This document shows, in pieces, positions 1 to 11,269 of a stretch of DNA of 64,000 nt. The stretch is from positions 3,844,001 to 3,908,000 of the forward strand of contig OZ014424.1 in NCBI GenBank assembly GCA_963965975.1. Direction: 5' to 3'. Source of the stretch: Xestospongia bergquistia (Eukaryota > Porifera > Demospongiae > Haplosclerida > Petrosiidae). A program made the translations under genes and the position numbers. Below the pieces are notes generated by a model. It saw only the letters and a list, made by a program, of their open reading frames with translations. It did no database searches and was not told the origin of the DNA. Position 1 is the first letter of the stretch. Each line of letters starts with the position of its first letter.

Positions 1-2876
1 ATGGTGGAACAGTAACAGGAAATATATTAGTGATATTTTATAATGGTATGGTTAACTCTCAACTGTCACTGACAGATACTGATATACCTAATGGATATCT
101 TTTTCCTTCAACTAATCAAATTGGTGGTGGATGTCTTACTATTATCTCAACTTTGTGTCAAATATGTCCTTTTATTGGTACTAAAGAATTTCCAGTTTGG
201 ACACCAATTTCTTTAAATAATGTCCAAATATATGCTTGTGGGTCTGGGAGTAGCATGGGAACAGAAGAAACGTTTGTCAAATATGGAGAAGGATTCTCTC
301 TAAACATTCTTGAATTTTGTGGAGCTAGATCAATTGTCTTGCTACTTAAAAGAGTGCAATACAGAAGAAACTATGCTTACAAATCTGGATCATCTCTTTA
401 TGCATTTGTAACCAATTCTGTCTTAAGAGACAACAATATATCTCTAATAATAGAAGATGCTAACATAACATTTAGTTATAAAGGTGCTGCTACTTATACA
501 CTCTATTCTACAGTTGCAGGTTTAACATTAATTAATTGGAGCAATGTTACATTTAGAGGCAACAGCCAGTTTACTGAAAATAACTCGCCAATGATTGCAG
601 CATATAACAGTAATATACACATGACAGGACAACTATTGTTTAGAAAGAATACTGGTACCATGGGTGCTGCCATACAGTTATTTTCTTCATTCCTTATTCT
701 TCATGAACCACTGAATGCTACATTCCTTGATAATAGTGCTTTATTATATGGTGGAGCTATATATGGTGATAATGTAGTGATCCCTGGTCATCATAGATGT
801 GTAATACAAATTAATACTAAAAAAACAGACCTACACAAAATAGACATCATATTGAAATTTAAAGGGAACATTGCAGGACTTGCAGGAAACAACATTTATG
901 CTACTCCTCTCTACAACTGTTCCTTTCTTTATCAACAACATGATAAGTTTCAATTAGTCCACTTTGACTGGAAATCAATTGCACATTTTAATACACCAAA
1001 CTCTCTCAACAATGGACTGGAACCAATGTCTTCTAAACCAGTCAAAATATGCTCTTGTCATTTTAACAACAACACAAATAAAGTAGTCAAAAAATGTTCA
1101 CAATTTTATGCTATTCCTAATGTCATTAACACATATGCTGGTAAGACAGTAACCACATCATTGTGTGCAGTTGATGATCCTGGTACTATTGTTTACTCCC
1201 CTGCTGTTCTTTCTATCACAAATTATCACTATAAACAAGATAAATTGTCAGAAAATGGATTGTATTTAAAGCAAGGACAAACACTTGTACCTTTGTCAGG
1301 AAGTAACTGCACACAAATCCATTACATTGTCCTTAGTAAACTAGATGAACTCAAACATGGAAGGCTTCACATTGCAGCACCAGGTAGTCCACCATCTTGG
1401 TCAGCTGAACTTTATATACATCCTTGTCCAATGGGATTTATGTTAAAAGAAGATGAGTGTGTATGTGATAGTTTCATTGTTGACATGTTACCCTCTACAA
1501 AATGTAATATTACTACAACAACTATTACAATATATTTTGGTCAATGGTTGGGTCATATATCTTCTGACAATAAAAGTAAATTGGTATTTGCCTCAGTTTG
1601 TCCTTCTGGTAACTGTAAAATTGACACTCTACTATTTAATGTGACAGATCCCTTCTCTATTTGTGAGTCCAGTAAGATGGGGATACTCTGTTCACAATGT
1701 CAACATAATATGAGTGTTGTATTTGGTAGTACAGAATGTAGAACATGCTCTGATATGTGGTTAATTACAATAGTGGGATATGCTTTATCTGGTCTGCTAT
1801 TGGTAGCAATAATGCTTGCATTGCCTCTGACTATATCAGAAGGACCATTAGCTGGTATTATAATAGCTATGAATATCACTTCTGTTTCAACTATTGACTA
1901 TTTGGATAGTAAAAATTGGTTTGTGTACACTGCTAGAATCTTTGTTTCCCTCATGAACCTTAATCTAGGTTTTCCAATGTGTTTGTACAATGGAATGACA
2001 CCAACTGTTAAAACTGTTATACAATTTGTTTATCCAGTGTACTTGTGGGTTTTGATAATTGGATTCATCATATTCAGTCATTACTCAACTAGAATCTCAA
2101 ACAGAACAGCAAGCTATTCTGTTCAAGTCCTGGCTAGTCTCATCCACCTCTCCTTCTCCAAAGTTCTCATCACTTGTATAGACATCATAGCTTATGTTCC
2201 TGTTCATACAGCAGAAGAAGGAACAATGGTAGTGTGGTATGGTGATGGTAATGTAGAATATCTCTCCAGTCCTCAACATATTGTTCTGTTTACTGTAGCT
2301 ATGATAAGTTTGTTGTTGTATATAGTACCTTATATATTGTTTGTTAGTTTGGGTAGATATTGTATGAGATGGAGATGTGTAAATAAGTACTTGCGTCCAT
2401 TTCTAGAGGCTTTTCAAGGTCCTTACAAACAAGAACAAGGTTACTGGTATGGAGTGAGGATGATAACTGTTGTATATGTCTATTTGATGTGGGCAGTTTT
2501 TAGAGGATATAATTTTAACATAATGTTGTTAATGCAACTAACACCAGTTCTTATATTATGCATCATCCAGGCATCTCTTAAACCATTTCGTAGTTCCAGG
2601 TTAAACCATGTTGATACATTTTGTCTGATATTGTCCATATGTCAAATTCTGTTGGCTCTTGTTTTTGGTTATAGATATTACTGGTTGTCTTTTGTGATGG
2701 CTTCATTTAACTACATAATTCTTATTTTATTAATGGTTGTGATTGGATGTCAATGTTTGCAGAAATTGAAATGCAAGTTAAGAAGAAAAAGAAGCCATAG
2801 TCATGGTCATGTAATTATCCCATCAGATGAAGAGGATGATGAGATGAGACAAGCTCTTTTATTATCTACTGATTAA
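1..2876 (+). CDS. Beta-helix multipass receptor-like protein, copy A (5' partial)
   Basis: The frame is open from base 3, without a start; the first residues (GGTVTGN) match residue about 288 of the complete copies, so about 290 N-terminal residues lie outside the window. What remains is the second half of a glycosylated ectodomain with Pmp-like repeats (FRKNTGTMGAAI, FLDNSALLYGGAI), a Cys-rich stalk (CPMGFMLKEDECVCD, then GILCSQCQ and CRTCSD), 9-10 hydrophobic segments, and a tail with a basic KCKLRRKR stretch and an acidic DEEDDEMRQALLL end. I recognise the architecture but no named family; a surface receptor or adhesion role is inference. Its variable segment DANITFSYKGAA is the type found in copy E, unlike B and D. 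No lesion is visible. Confidence 0.85.
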   Translation, partial: GGTVTGNILVIFYNGMVNSQLSLTDTDIPNGYLFPSTNQIGGGCLTIISTLCQICPFIGTKEFPVWTPISLNNVQIYACGSGSSMGTEETFVKYGEGFSLNILEFCGARSIVLLLKRVQYRRNYAYKSGSSLYAFVTNSVLRDNNISLIIEDANITFSYKGAATYTLYSTVAGLTLINWSNVTFRGNSQFTENNSPMIAAYNSNIHMTGQLLFRKNTGTMGAAIQLFSSFLILHEPLNATFLDNSALLYGGAIYGDNVVIPGHHRCVIQINTKKTDLHKIDIILKFKGNIAGLAGNNIYATPLYNCSFLYQQHDKFQLVHFDWKSIAHFNTPNSLNNGLEPMSSKPVKICSCHFNNNTNKVVKKCSQFYAIPNVINTYAGKTVTTSLCAVDDPGTIVYSPAVLSITNYHYKQDKLSENGLYLKQGQTLVPLSGSNCTQIHYIVLSKLDELKHGRLHIAAPGSPPSWSAELYIHPCPMGFMLKEDECVCDSFIVDMLPSTKCNITTTTITIYFGQWLGHISSDNKSKLVFASVCPSGNCKIDTLLFNVTDPFSICESSKMGILCSQCQHNMSVVFGSTECRTCSDMWLITIVGYALSGLLLVAIMLALPLTISEGPLAGIIIAMNITSVSTIDYLDSKNWFVYTARIFVSLMNLNLGFPMCLYNGMTPTVKTVIQFVYPVYLWVLIIGFIIFSHYSTRISNRTASYSVQVLASLIHLSFSKVLITCIDIIAYVPVHTAEEGTMVVWYGDGNVEYLSSPQHIVLFTVAMISLLLYIVPYILFVSLGRYCMRWRCVNKYLRPFLEAFQGPYKQEQGYWYGVRMITVVYVYLMWAVFRGYNFNIMLLMQLTPVLILCIIQASLKPFRSSRLNHVDTFCLILSICQILLALVFGYRYYWLSFVMASFNYIILILLMVVIGCQCLQKLKCKLRRKRSHSHGHVIIPSDEEDDEMRQALLLSTD

Positions 2877-4060
2877 GTTTAGTCATATCCTTAGTTATAT
2901 GTATTAGAAAGTTTGTATGTAATTTTGTAGTTTAGATATAATAATGATTCTTCTAAAATTTTATAAACAAATTCATGAATGATGAGTGTTTCAAGTTAAT
3001 CAATGTACACTAGCTTACCTCCTTAACCAGTTACACAACCCCTACAACACAATTAAAGAATTGTAATTAATTATGGTAGTATGTTAATTGACTTATCATA
3101 GGGAAGCTCTGTATGCAGATCAGTAGTTCTTAAACTAGGTAACTATTTTGGCTTTATACCTTCTTAGAAACTAATGATCATTATGGTTATTCTCCTTTAC
3201 TTATTATCAAAATATAATGATCCCTGCTGTATTAGCAGAAGACTTTGCTAACTTTGGAATAGATTATCCAAAGTCTTTGTAGAAGAAATACTCCTATGGA
3301 GATTGTTTTAGTCTGACATGACCAAGTCATACAGTCACTGGAATATCTACTTTTTACATTCCTCCTAATGTTTTTAAGGAATTCAATCCTACTATCTCTT
3401 TCAATTGTCAATAATTAATAAAGAAGTTGATGCAAAGAAATTTAATGCATTAGCGACACGCAAGATATAAGTGGGTATGGTCCATGAGAGATCAGAGCAA
3501 TTGAGTCACTTTATGATTATACTATATCATAATGACAAAGGCTGTTTCTGAGGACATTGCTGTTCAGGCTGCTGTCCATTTTGTGACTGATTCCCAATTT
3601 GTTTTCAAGTGTGTGGATGACCTTGATTATATCAACAGATACACTATTTACTTCTTCAGTGATCTGACACAAAATTTGGGCAAGTCACAGCTGTCGTTGC
3701 CATGCTTCAAAAGATATCTCTGATCATGTGGAGTGAAATCTATCTAGCAAATGTAAAGGGTGTAATAATTCTTGTAAAGGGAGAGAAGCTCCCAATAATT
3801 GGTAAGGTTTGGATAAATAATGTTTGCATCAAAAGAATTACCTTTACCAGCCAAACGCTCTCTTTGTCTGAATCTGGTGGTAACCCATCTAATGTAGAGC
3901 TTAACCAAATAGGTAAAGTGATCTGGTTATATTATTAGTGACAAGTATATTGGAAAGATAGCTCTTCATCAGACAATCAATCCTATTGATCAGAATATAG
4001 TTTACACATCTGTGTTAGACCAGAAGAAAGGCATATTTAATATTAGGTGAAAGCTGATAG
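2877..4060 (+). pseudogene. 3' flank of copy A plus methyltransferase relic
   Basis: The first 200 bases are a 3' flank shared with the other copies. From about 3100 the DNA matches the relic block seen after B, C, D and F but lacks the N-terminal part: it jumps from the YADQ-like start straight to the TNDHYGYSPLL / PAVLAEDFANFGIDYP region, then continues through VHFVTDSQFVFKC (3532-3720) and KVWINNVCIK (3810-3840) with stops and frameshifts. The same internal jump occurs after copy E. Best reading: a decayed tetrapyrrole-methylase-superfamily gene. Confidence 0.6.
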
Positions 4061-4179
4061 GATACTTTTAACAGTAATATATAGAGGCCATTGTTTTCTA
4101 ACCTGAGCAATAAACCATACAGTGATCATCACTACTACTTTACTCAGTGTCACTGTTGTATGTGGTACAATCAATGATA

Positions 4180-4885
4180 AATAACACAATATATCAGATC
4201 TAGCGATGTGATAGAGATAGGTCTCTTGTATGAACTCCCAACCATAACACCAATAACACAATGTAGTGACAATAAAAATGTACTAACAGTAACAAACTTC
4301 ACTCACCTTACACTAACTCAGTCAATATTATATTTTTTGGTTTTTTAGGTCCTTTTACCAAAGGGTTCTCTCCACTGTTAGGAACAATGATATTGAATAA
4401 ATCACAGGATAAATTTTGACATGGACAGCCATACCATATAATAAAGCACCTACACTAACTGACCACACTCTAGATAATATATACAAAGTATCAATGATAC
4501 TGCCATTGTTGATTCAGCATTTCCCAGACTGGAAACAATTGCTGTCAGAGGATTAAACGACCAGAATATACATGATAGCATCTTCAAGTGTTTAGGAAGA
4601 TTTTGTAATGTAAAAATCTTGTAAATTATCCAACCAGCATACACATCAAGTGTTATAAAGAGTGTTTTACCAAATGCAAGATGTTTAGGTATTAACAACC
4701 AAGCTATTATAGGGGTGTAGCGATAAGTAGGTCAGAGATAAGGGAAAGAGCCTTCAAGTACATACATGACATTATCTGAAGAAACCAATAATCAATATCA
4801 GTGAATTTGACAACCATTACTCTATCTTGCCATTCTCCATGGACAATAAGTCCAACTCTTAGTAACTACATATGAGATAGTGAAC
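4180..4885 (-). pseudogene. PIGM: GPI mannosyltransferase 1 (PIG-M) relic
   Basis: Read on the minus strand from 4885 downwards, consecutive pieces follow PIG-M order: VGLIVHGEWQDRVMVVKFTD (N-terminal lumenal region with the family's E-W-Q-D), KTLFITLDVYAGWIIYK, FNPLTAIVSSLGNAEST (family: NP...SSRGNAES), YGMAVHVKIYPVIY and YGWEFIQETYLYHIARSDI. In-frame stops and shifts interrupt it, and the C-terminal part is missing. PIG-M adds the first mannose to the GPI anchor in the ER. The R to L change in SSRGNAES and the stops show it is dead. A smaller remnant lies at 34585-34725, so this relic seems to have travelled with the receptor duplications. Confidence 0.75.
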
Positions 4886-5259
4886 AGTGTTCTTTTAGTT
4901 AACCATTGGTTCAATCTTACAGATAAGAAGACCATTTAGAAATGATAAATTTCAGCATCTTCTGTGATCTCATAAGTCATAACAATAAATATGTTTATGC
5001 ATTTAAAATGTGTAAACAGGGATATTTTACTTCATTATCACAGAGTAAGTTTGTAATTAGAGTATTAATAATATGCTATAGAATTGACCATTTCTGCTGC
5101 TAGTTCTCAGTGGTATGGAAACTTTGTTTAGCTCAGACAAAATACAAAGTTTGATATGCAAGATCTTTAAATCAGACTTTCAAAGACTTTGTTTTTAGCT
5201 TAATATACTGGTTGGTTATATCATATACAAGTTCTTTCTAATACCCACTTGCTGGATCA

Positions 5260-5405
5260 CATTCTCATTAGTAATTGCATTGCCTTTAATATAGTATTAC
5301 CAACAATACCAGTATTACCTATAATACCTGTATTTACTAACAACACTAATATTATCAACATTACCAGTATTACTTATAATATTAGTATTACTAACAATAC
5401 TGGAT
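5260..5405. repeat. Low-complexity TAYTA/AACAATA tract
   Basis: Irregular iteration of words such as AGTATTACC, AATACTG and AACAATAC. The short ORF through it (I/T/N-rich) reflects base composition only. Confidence 0.7.
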
Positions 5406-5479
5406 TATCTGCAACATTTCTTAACCCTATGATGTCATAGTGATGTTATCATAGGGCAAATTATACCATACACCAAACC

Positions 5480-5860
5480 TGATAGAAATTGAGAGTTAAA
5501 AATTCAGAATTAAATAACATATAAAAAGAAGTTGCTGCTTTACAATACAGACACAGAGGTTTAACAATTCACAATTAAGCAACAGAAACATGGGGTTAAT
5601 TGCTTTAAATGATGAACACAGAATGTCAACAATTACAATTATAAAACAGAAACAAAGGAGTTAACAAATCTGGCTTTTACAACAAAGACAGAAGATAAAC
5701 AATTTAGAATTATATGACAGACACAAGCTGGTTCAATAACATCTCAAGATGAAACAACAGCTATAACAAAATACAAAGTGATGGGATTTCTGCTTTACAT
5801 TAAATGAGAGTAGGCAATATGAGTCTATCCCATCAGAAAAGGCTTACATAATAACATAAT
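5480..5860. repeat. Degenerate 45-60-bp minisatellite
   Basis: Repeated CAACAGAAACA/GACACA...GGTTAAC-like units with high divergence. A related array lies at 53190-53330. Confidence 0.45.
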
Positions 5861-7059
5861 ATATACATGAGAGGGTCTGACATTAGGTTTATATCTATTA
5901 TCAGGGGGGTGGGTTATCATTACACATCCCTTATGATGTACTGTAGTAGTCTTGGGTGTAGCTAAACAAAAAACAAAGATGATTAGAATGTGCTATAGCA
6001 CAAGAAAATGAAGGAGGAGTATAATAAAGTAATGCAAAAATGTTCAAATCTCCACTCAGTTGCCTATCAATACTGAATACTCAAGAACGCACACAACCAA
6101 AATATGATATCTACAACCCATAAACTGATGTTTGATCATGTTCAAGACATAAAGCCATCAAATTTTATTATCTAAGAGAAGACACAACCTTAAGATCCAA
6201 GAGAAGCCACAACCAGTGATCGATATTATACACTTCTCCAGATCATCAAGCCACAAGCAGTTAATGATGTCCAGCATTAGTTGTAAATAAATGACACAAA
6301 AATAGGTGATATATAAAATATAAAAGTACATTAACATGTACAAGTATTAGGATACAGCTATCATCAAAAATATCATATATAGCACTAAGTTAAGGGACAC
6401 ACAAATAGAACATCAACTACAATATGAAAAGTAAAATAAAATTAATAAAAAGTATATAAAAGATCAATCTTACAAATAGAGTAGATATTGGGAGATTGTT
6501 AATAGATCATCTCTCCAGTCCAGTCAACAATGTCTGCCACTAATAAAGAATTAAAAAGACATTTTACTACAAGATTATCAATTAATAATATATCACAATT
6601 TACAGTCTAAGTTATCAGATAATCTCAATGTCTTGTGTACTAGTAGATGAAAGTCACGCTAAACAATTAAAATACACAACAATTAAAATAGATGTTTAGT
6701 ACAAGACTGTCTATATTATTTTATAACAGATATAACATACATTAGTCATCAGATAATGTAAGTGACCATCAACCTGTCCATCTTAATATATAGAACTAAA
6801 ACAGCTCAATAAACAATCAATATATCTAATAAGTTAACTTACAATAGTAGCTATTAACAAACGTCATCAGATCATCTCCAGTAGCTACAAATCAACCTAC
6901 TATAGGTAACAAAATTTGTTTTAAAAATATAGTTAGTATACAACTCACAAGTATTAGAACATTATTCTAACTTATAATTATGCTACAAAATAACAGAAAT
7001 ATGTAGTAAATTAGTTATATTTAATAATAGATATGACTTACTCATAATGGGATAAGTAT

Positions 7060-7870
7060 TGGAGTTTTTTGGTTTTAGTTAATTAACTATAACTAACTAA
7101 AATGAAATCTTAACTTCTCAAAACTAACTATAACTAGCTAAAACTGTCTGTAGCTCTTCAATAACTAACTATAACAAAGCTAAAATATTTTCATGCCTGA
7201 ACTAACTAAAATAACTCATTTTCTGAGACCTTAGAAGTGTGATGTAGAACTATCATGATATTTAGACTGTATTATACTATGTACAGTGGTGTAATTGTTC
7301 TGTATAGAATGAAGTATATTTGGTGTGTATAGATTGCAGCTGCATGTTTGCACATTGCCATTCAATTTCAATTGGCAGTGTGCTCCTAACATGGCATGCA
7401 TCTGGAAGGCCTAAAGCAAGTCGTGTATGGGAAAGCTTTGAATTCAGTGAATTGAAGAAGGAAACGAAGTATTTGTTGCTTAAAAAATGATTAAGGAATA
7501 TTGTGTAGTGCTAAAGTCAAGGGTAAAAATCCTGTTGAACGTATTTTCAACGGCAGGATATTTTGTGGAGCGTAGAAGAAATTGACTTAGTGGATCAAGT
7601 TTGAAAAATGAAGTGTTTCTTAAAACAAATAAACAATATGTTCCCTAATATTACATTCTTATTTGTACAATCATTATTACCTAACTACAATAGATTAAGT
7701 AGAAAAACTAATAAAAACTAAGCCAATAACTATAACTAACTAAATTGCTGTAGATTATAGTTAAATAACTAAATCTAATCTAAAACTATATATAAGCAAT
7801 AAAAAACTAACTAAAACTAAATTTCAAAATAGTAGTGTTGTTTAGTTAACTAAAACAACACTACTATTTA
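7060..7870 (+). mobile_element. Internally deleted hAT element relic
   Basis: A BED zinc-finger start (SRVWESFEFSELKKET) at about 7415-7465 is followed within 100 bp by a hAT C-terminal dimerisation segment (PVERIFSTAGYF, then LKNEVFLKTNKQY) at about 7530-7640, so the catalytic middle is deleted. Both flanks carry AACTAACTATAACTA-rich DNA and the right end holds a palindrome. Related C-terminal relics lie at 24101-24440. It sits inside the methylase relic whose remainder begins at 7878. Transposition-incompetent. Confidence 0.65.
7828..7868. repeat. Near-perfect 41-bp palindrome
   Basis: AATAGTAGTGTTGTTT and its reverse complement around a GTTAAC centre, with one unpaired T. Probably the fused or nested ends of the hAT/MITE element. 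Confidence 0.7.
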
Positions 7871-7877
7871 GTCTTTA

Positions 7878-8096
7878 CACACTCATAAAAAGTAATGATC
7901 ATTATGGTTATTCTCTTTTACTTAGGATCAAAGTATGTATGATCCCTGCTTTATCAGTAGAAGAATGTCTATTTGCTGACTTAAGAATAGATACATCATT
8001 TCCTGGTCTACAACTCTTGAAGCTACTGATCTACTATGTCATAACCCACCATATTGGTATCCAATATCCTACATATAAAGTTGTACATAAATAAAA
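7878..8096 (+). pseudogene. Methyltransferase relic fragment (unit lost)
   Basis: Reads AATGATCATTATGGTTATTC, then in pieces MIPALSVEE, LFADLRIDTSFPGLQLL and a Y-P-T-Y region. This is the middle of the tetrapyrrole-methylase-like relic found after the receptor copies, without a receptor gene next to it and cut off on the left by the hAT relic. Confidence 0.55.
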
Positions 8097-8279
8097 TCAC
8101 AGAAAGGGAAGTGGCCAATGAAAAAGTGGCTAAAACAGCATAATAAAGACACTAACTTGATTACCATTGTCCTATGGAATTGACTGTTTATCAAATGATA
8201 ATGATTTATTTTTTAAAACATAATTAGTTTTAACATTTTGTAGTCAGCCAATTTAATAGGACAATAGAAATCACAACAG

Positions 8280-9608
8280 CATTATGTTTGCTTTCAGTTT
8301 GTATCATGTAATCTCTAGTGATCATTGTATGCATGCTTATTTAGCAATGGATCCCTCATCATTTTTATAATCAACATGCTATCAGTGAGAAACTAGAGAA
8401 TGTGATATACATAGTATATAACTCTCACACACAGAGTAGTAATAACATTTAAGTTACATAAACTGACTAAGTTAAATTACCTTTATTCCTGTATCTTCAA
8501 CATGTAATCATCAAAATGAACACTTCCTTTGCTTAAACTCAACATGCATCACGCACACTCTATCAACTAAGTTATAGCTACGTCTACAACAACAAAATTA
8601 AAGACTATACACTAGTTTATGCTACATATAAAATAGTAAAATAATCTCATGTATATATATGTCTTTACATGCTCTTCATATTGTCATTCATGTGAGTAGT
8701 TACAAGTTGTATCTATTATCAACATGATTAATACATCTAATAATAATATCTGTATAACTGTGTATTGATTTCTTTCAGTACTATGTCTATACATGTTAAC
8801 ATTATAACTGACAGGTTATTGTCATATATAGCAGATGTTTACTGATGAATTATATAGAACATAAACAATATTCCTAATCATAGTAACATCTGTATAACTG
8901 TGTCCAAAATATATGTAGATGTATCTAGTTTGTTTTAATTCCAGTCTGTCAGTTGGACTATGTCTAGATCTCTACTGTTAACACATTATAGTTGACTGGT
9001 TGTTATCATAGCAGATATTTACTGATAACTTAAATAGAATATATAGTAACATTTTTAATCTGTGTAACATCTGTATAAACCTTAAATATATATGTTTATA
9101 TTCCAATATGTTAGTTTGACTATATCTCTACATGTTTACCTGATAAGTCAGTACATAGCTATAGTTTATGGATCACTTAGTTAATTTATAGCTATTACAA
9201 CAAATATTATAGACTATACATTAGTTTATGTTACATATAAAATATTAGACTTTATTTGAAATAATCCTATGTATATATATGTCTTTACATGTTGTTTAGA
9301 TAAAATGACAAACTGATAATTTTGTCTTTAGCATTAATTAACATAATTATTTTGTTATGAATATATTTACTAACAGCTTGTCTTTATATGAATATTCTAA
9401 AAGGCATAGTGGTTGCATGTAAACAGAACTTTCAAAATTAATTTGTCTATCAAAGAGCAAGGAGTGGAAATTTGTGAGTGACTTTATTAACATAGCTATT
9501 AACTTTAATTTAAATAACCAATAATTTTATTCTGTCATTTAAAGAAATATATATAAATATATAGGCTGTATTTTGTAAGTATTACATTCTTTGAGGACAG
9601 TTGTATTG
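8280..9608 (+). promoter_or_regulatory. Orphan copy of the receptor upstream block
   Basis: Homologous to the DNA upstream of copies D and E, including the block of about 175-bp tandem repeats and the conserved 5'UTR donor context (AAGGAGTGGAAATTT then GTGAGT at 9474). No receptor gene follows: after about 9608 the sequence jumps to TTATAGACCAG...TAACGTTAATAT, which in units B and C lies at the end of the downstream relic block. One whole gene unit appears to have been deleted. Confidence 0.6.
8700..9180. repeat. About 175-bp tandem repeat, 3 diverged units
   Basis: Units share CATCTGTATAACTGTG, CCAGTCTGTCAGTTGGAC, TCTACATGTTAACATTATA and GCAGATGTTTACTGATAA. The same array occurs at 35760-36230 and 47600-48070 upstream of D and E. 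Confidence 0.65.
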
Positions 9609-10470
9609 TTGTTATAGACCAGTCAGTGTTGATAATGTATTTACCATCTAACGTTAATATAACCATTCATTATATCATTTATATATATACATAATTCAAT
9701 AAGTTAAATTTCCCACTCTTAAGCTGGCTGGTCATTGTTCTAATTTGTAAAGGTGGCATGGCTCATTATTGAATCAGTTTCATACTTATAGAAGTTGCTA
9801 CTACTTTCATTTATCTATTGACATAATTAGAGTATACAAAAGCAGTAACAAGAACTGTACCTCAACTTTCCCAGTGTCTAGTCAACCAATTTAGGTAGCT
9901 CATTTGGGTAAGATCCCAAATTTGGTATGCGTTGATTGTTTACTCCAACTGTTAGACTATCCAATTGTTCTTTCTCGACATTTGCAGCATGCACCAATGC
10001 AGGCATATCTACTACATATAATATAGAATCATCACCAGAGTCTCTAAGTCAATATTGAGACTGTAGAAGTAAAGAACTGTGGTAGTCATATCTAATACAA
10101 CAACAGATATGCTTTCAGATTGCTGTGGCAATTGCTCGTCAAGAGAGGTGAAAACAGACAATTGAGGAAGAGAGTACATGTGATGAAAAAACATGTAGAA
10201 CACTTGGAAGTAAGGAATAATTCATTGACATTGTATATGCTGTAGCCTTCAATTGTCATTAATCTCTAATTAAAAAAACATAAGGATGCACACAATTAAA
10301 TACACTAAACTCAGTAGGAAGGGAGGTAAAAATTAGTGGAGGGGAGTGGCTAAAATAACAAGCAGCCATATAATCACTAACATTATGATGATTATGTAGT
10401 TCTTAAAGTAGATGATCATGATGCAAAATGAAATCTGACTTATAATGAACTAAATATGTGAAAGATCATT
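9609..10470. other. Spacer; block shared with 61590-61830
   Basis: Bases 9895-10115 (TTTAGGTAGCTCATTTGGGT onward) match 61605-61830, so the upstream DNA of B and G derives from one ancestor. No coding signal. Confidence 0.55.
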
Positions 10471-10641
10471 CAGACTTTATGTTAGTGTGGACAATCAATG
10501 CTAAAATCAACAAACAATACCAAGCTATCTACTCTATTCTAGCTAACTCATTGGCTGTTGCTATGGAGTCTTTAAATGTATTTTGATTGGTTGTTGTATT
10601 GTTGATTTTAGTATTGGTTGTCCAGACTTGCATAAAGTCTG
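10471..10641. mobile_element. MITE with about 50-bp inverted termini
   Basis: Starts CAGACTTTATG and ends CATAAAGTCTG. The arms stay complementary through GACAATCAATGCTAAAATCA / TGATTTTAGTATTGGTTGTC. About 170 bp, no coding capacity. Confidence 0.8.
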
Positions 10642-10914
10642 AAATGTCCTTTAACAACTGTTACGTTTCTATCTAAGACTTTTCAACAATGAACTAAATA
10701 ATTTTGTTTGATTATTAGGAAGCATATATTGTATTAGTTATTTAGCTATTTCATGTTTCCAAATGTTTTTTACACTATTATTAAAAATATGATTACTTAA
10801 ATACAACAAATGTCTCAAACTTATAAAATTGACTTCGTCAAGTATAAACATACATTTATAATAATGTCTACTTTTATATCTTAATATTGCAACCACCTTC
10901 CATTTCCAGTCAAT

Positions 10915-11163
10915 AATTGTGACCTGATTTGCAAAAAGGGATCACTTCTGTCAAAACATTTGTGACCTTACTTGTGAAAAAAAACATTGTTAAAAATACC
11001 CAAAAAAAATCAGTTTTACATGCATATAGAATAGTTATGCATATATAATAACTGTATGTATACAAAACTATTTTTTGATATGTTTTAACAGTTGGATTTT
11101 TGACAAATCAGGTCACAAATGTTTTGACAGAAGTAGTCCTTTTTTGCAAATCAGGTCACAATT
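10915..11163. mobile_element. MITE with about 61-bp inverted termini
   Basis: Left arm GTGACCTGATTTGCAAAAAG... and right arm ...TTTTTTGCAAATCAGGTCAC are nearly perfect reverse complements, including ACTTCTGTCAAAACATTTGTG. AATT flanks both ends. The interior is AT-rich and self-complementary. Confidence 0.85.
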
Positions 11164-11269
11164 ATGTTCATTTCATACACAAATTTAATAAATTCATACT
11201 TTTACATTTATAATATAATACATGTCAGTAATTTCTTAGTAAAGTGTAGCTTTTTCTGCTAGCCATTGT

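Larger units (their letters stand above)
4886..7055. other. Spacer without recognisable gene
   Basis: AT-rich non-coding DNA. It contains the low-complexity and degenerate tandem stretches listed separately and, at about 6480-6960, repeated TCATCAGATCATCTCCAG-like words. No ORF looks coding. Confidence 0.6.

Noticed and set aside
30-32. GTG as start codon of copy A
   Set aside because: The frame is open to base 3 and homologues continue about 290 residues upstream; the gene simply enters from outside the window.
1453-1644. Recurrent small ORFs inside every receptor copy (for example 1453-1644 + and 2097-2279 -)
   Set aside because: They recur only because the parent gene recurs; other-frame shadows without their own conservation or start context.
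876-2876. Calling the membrane region a canonical 7TM GPCR
   Set aside because: I count nine to ten hydrophobic segments and see none of the usual GPCR signature motifs.
5249-5440. I/T/N-rich ORF
   Set aside because: Low-complexity tract; no codon pattern beyond composition.
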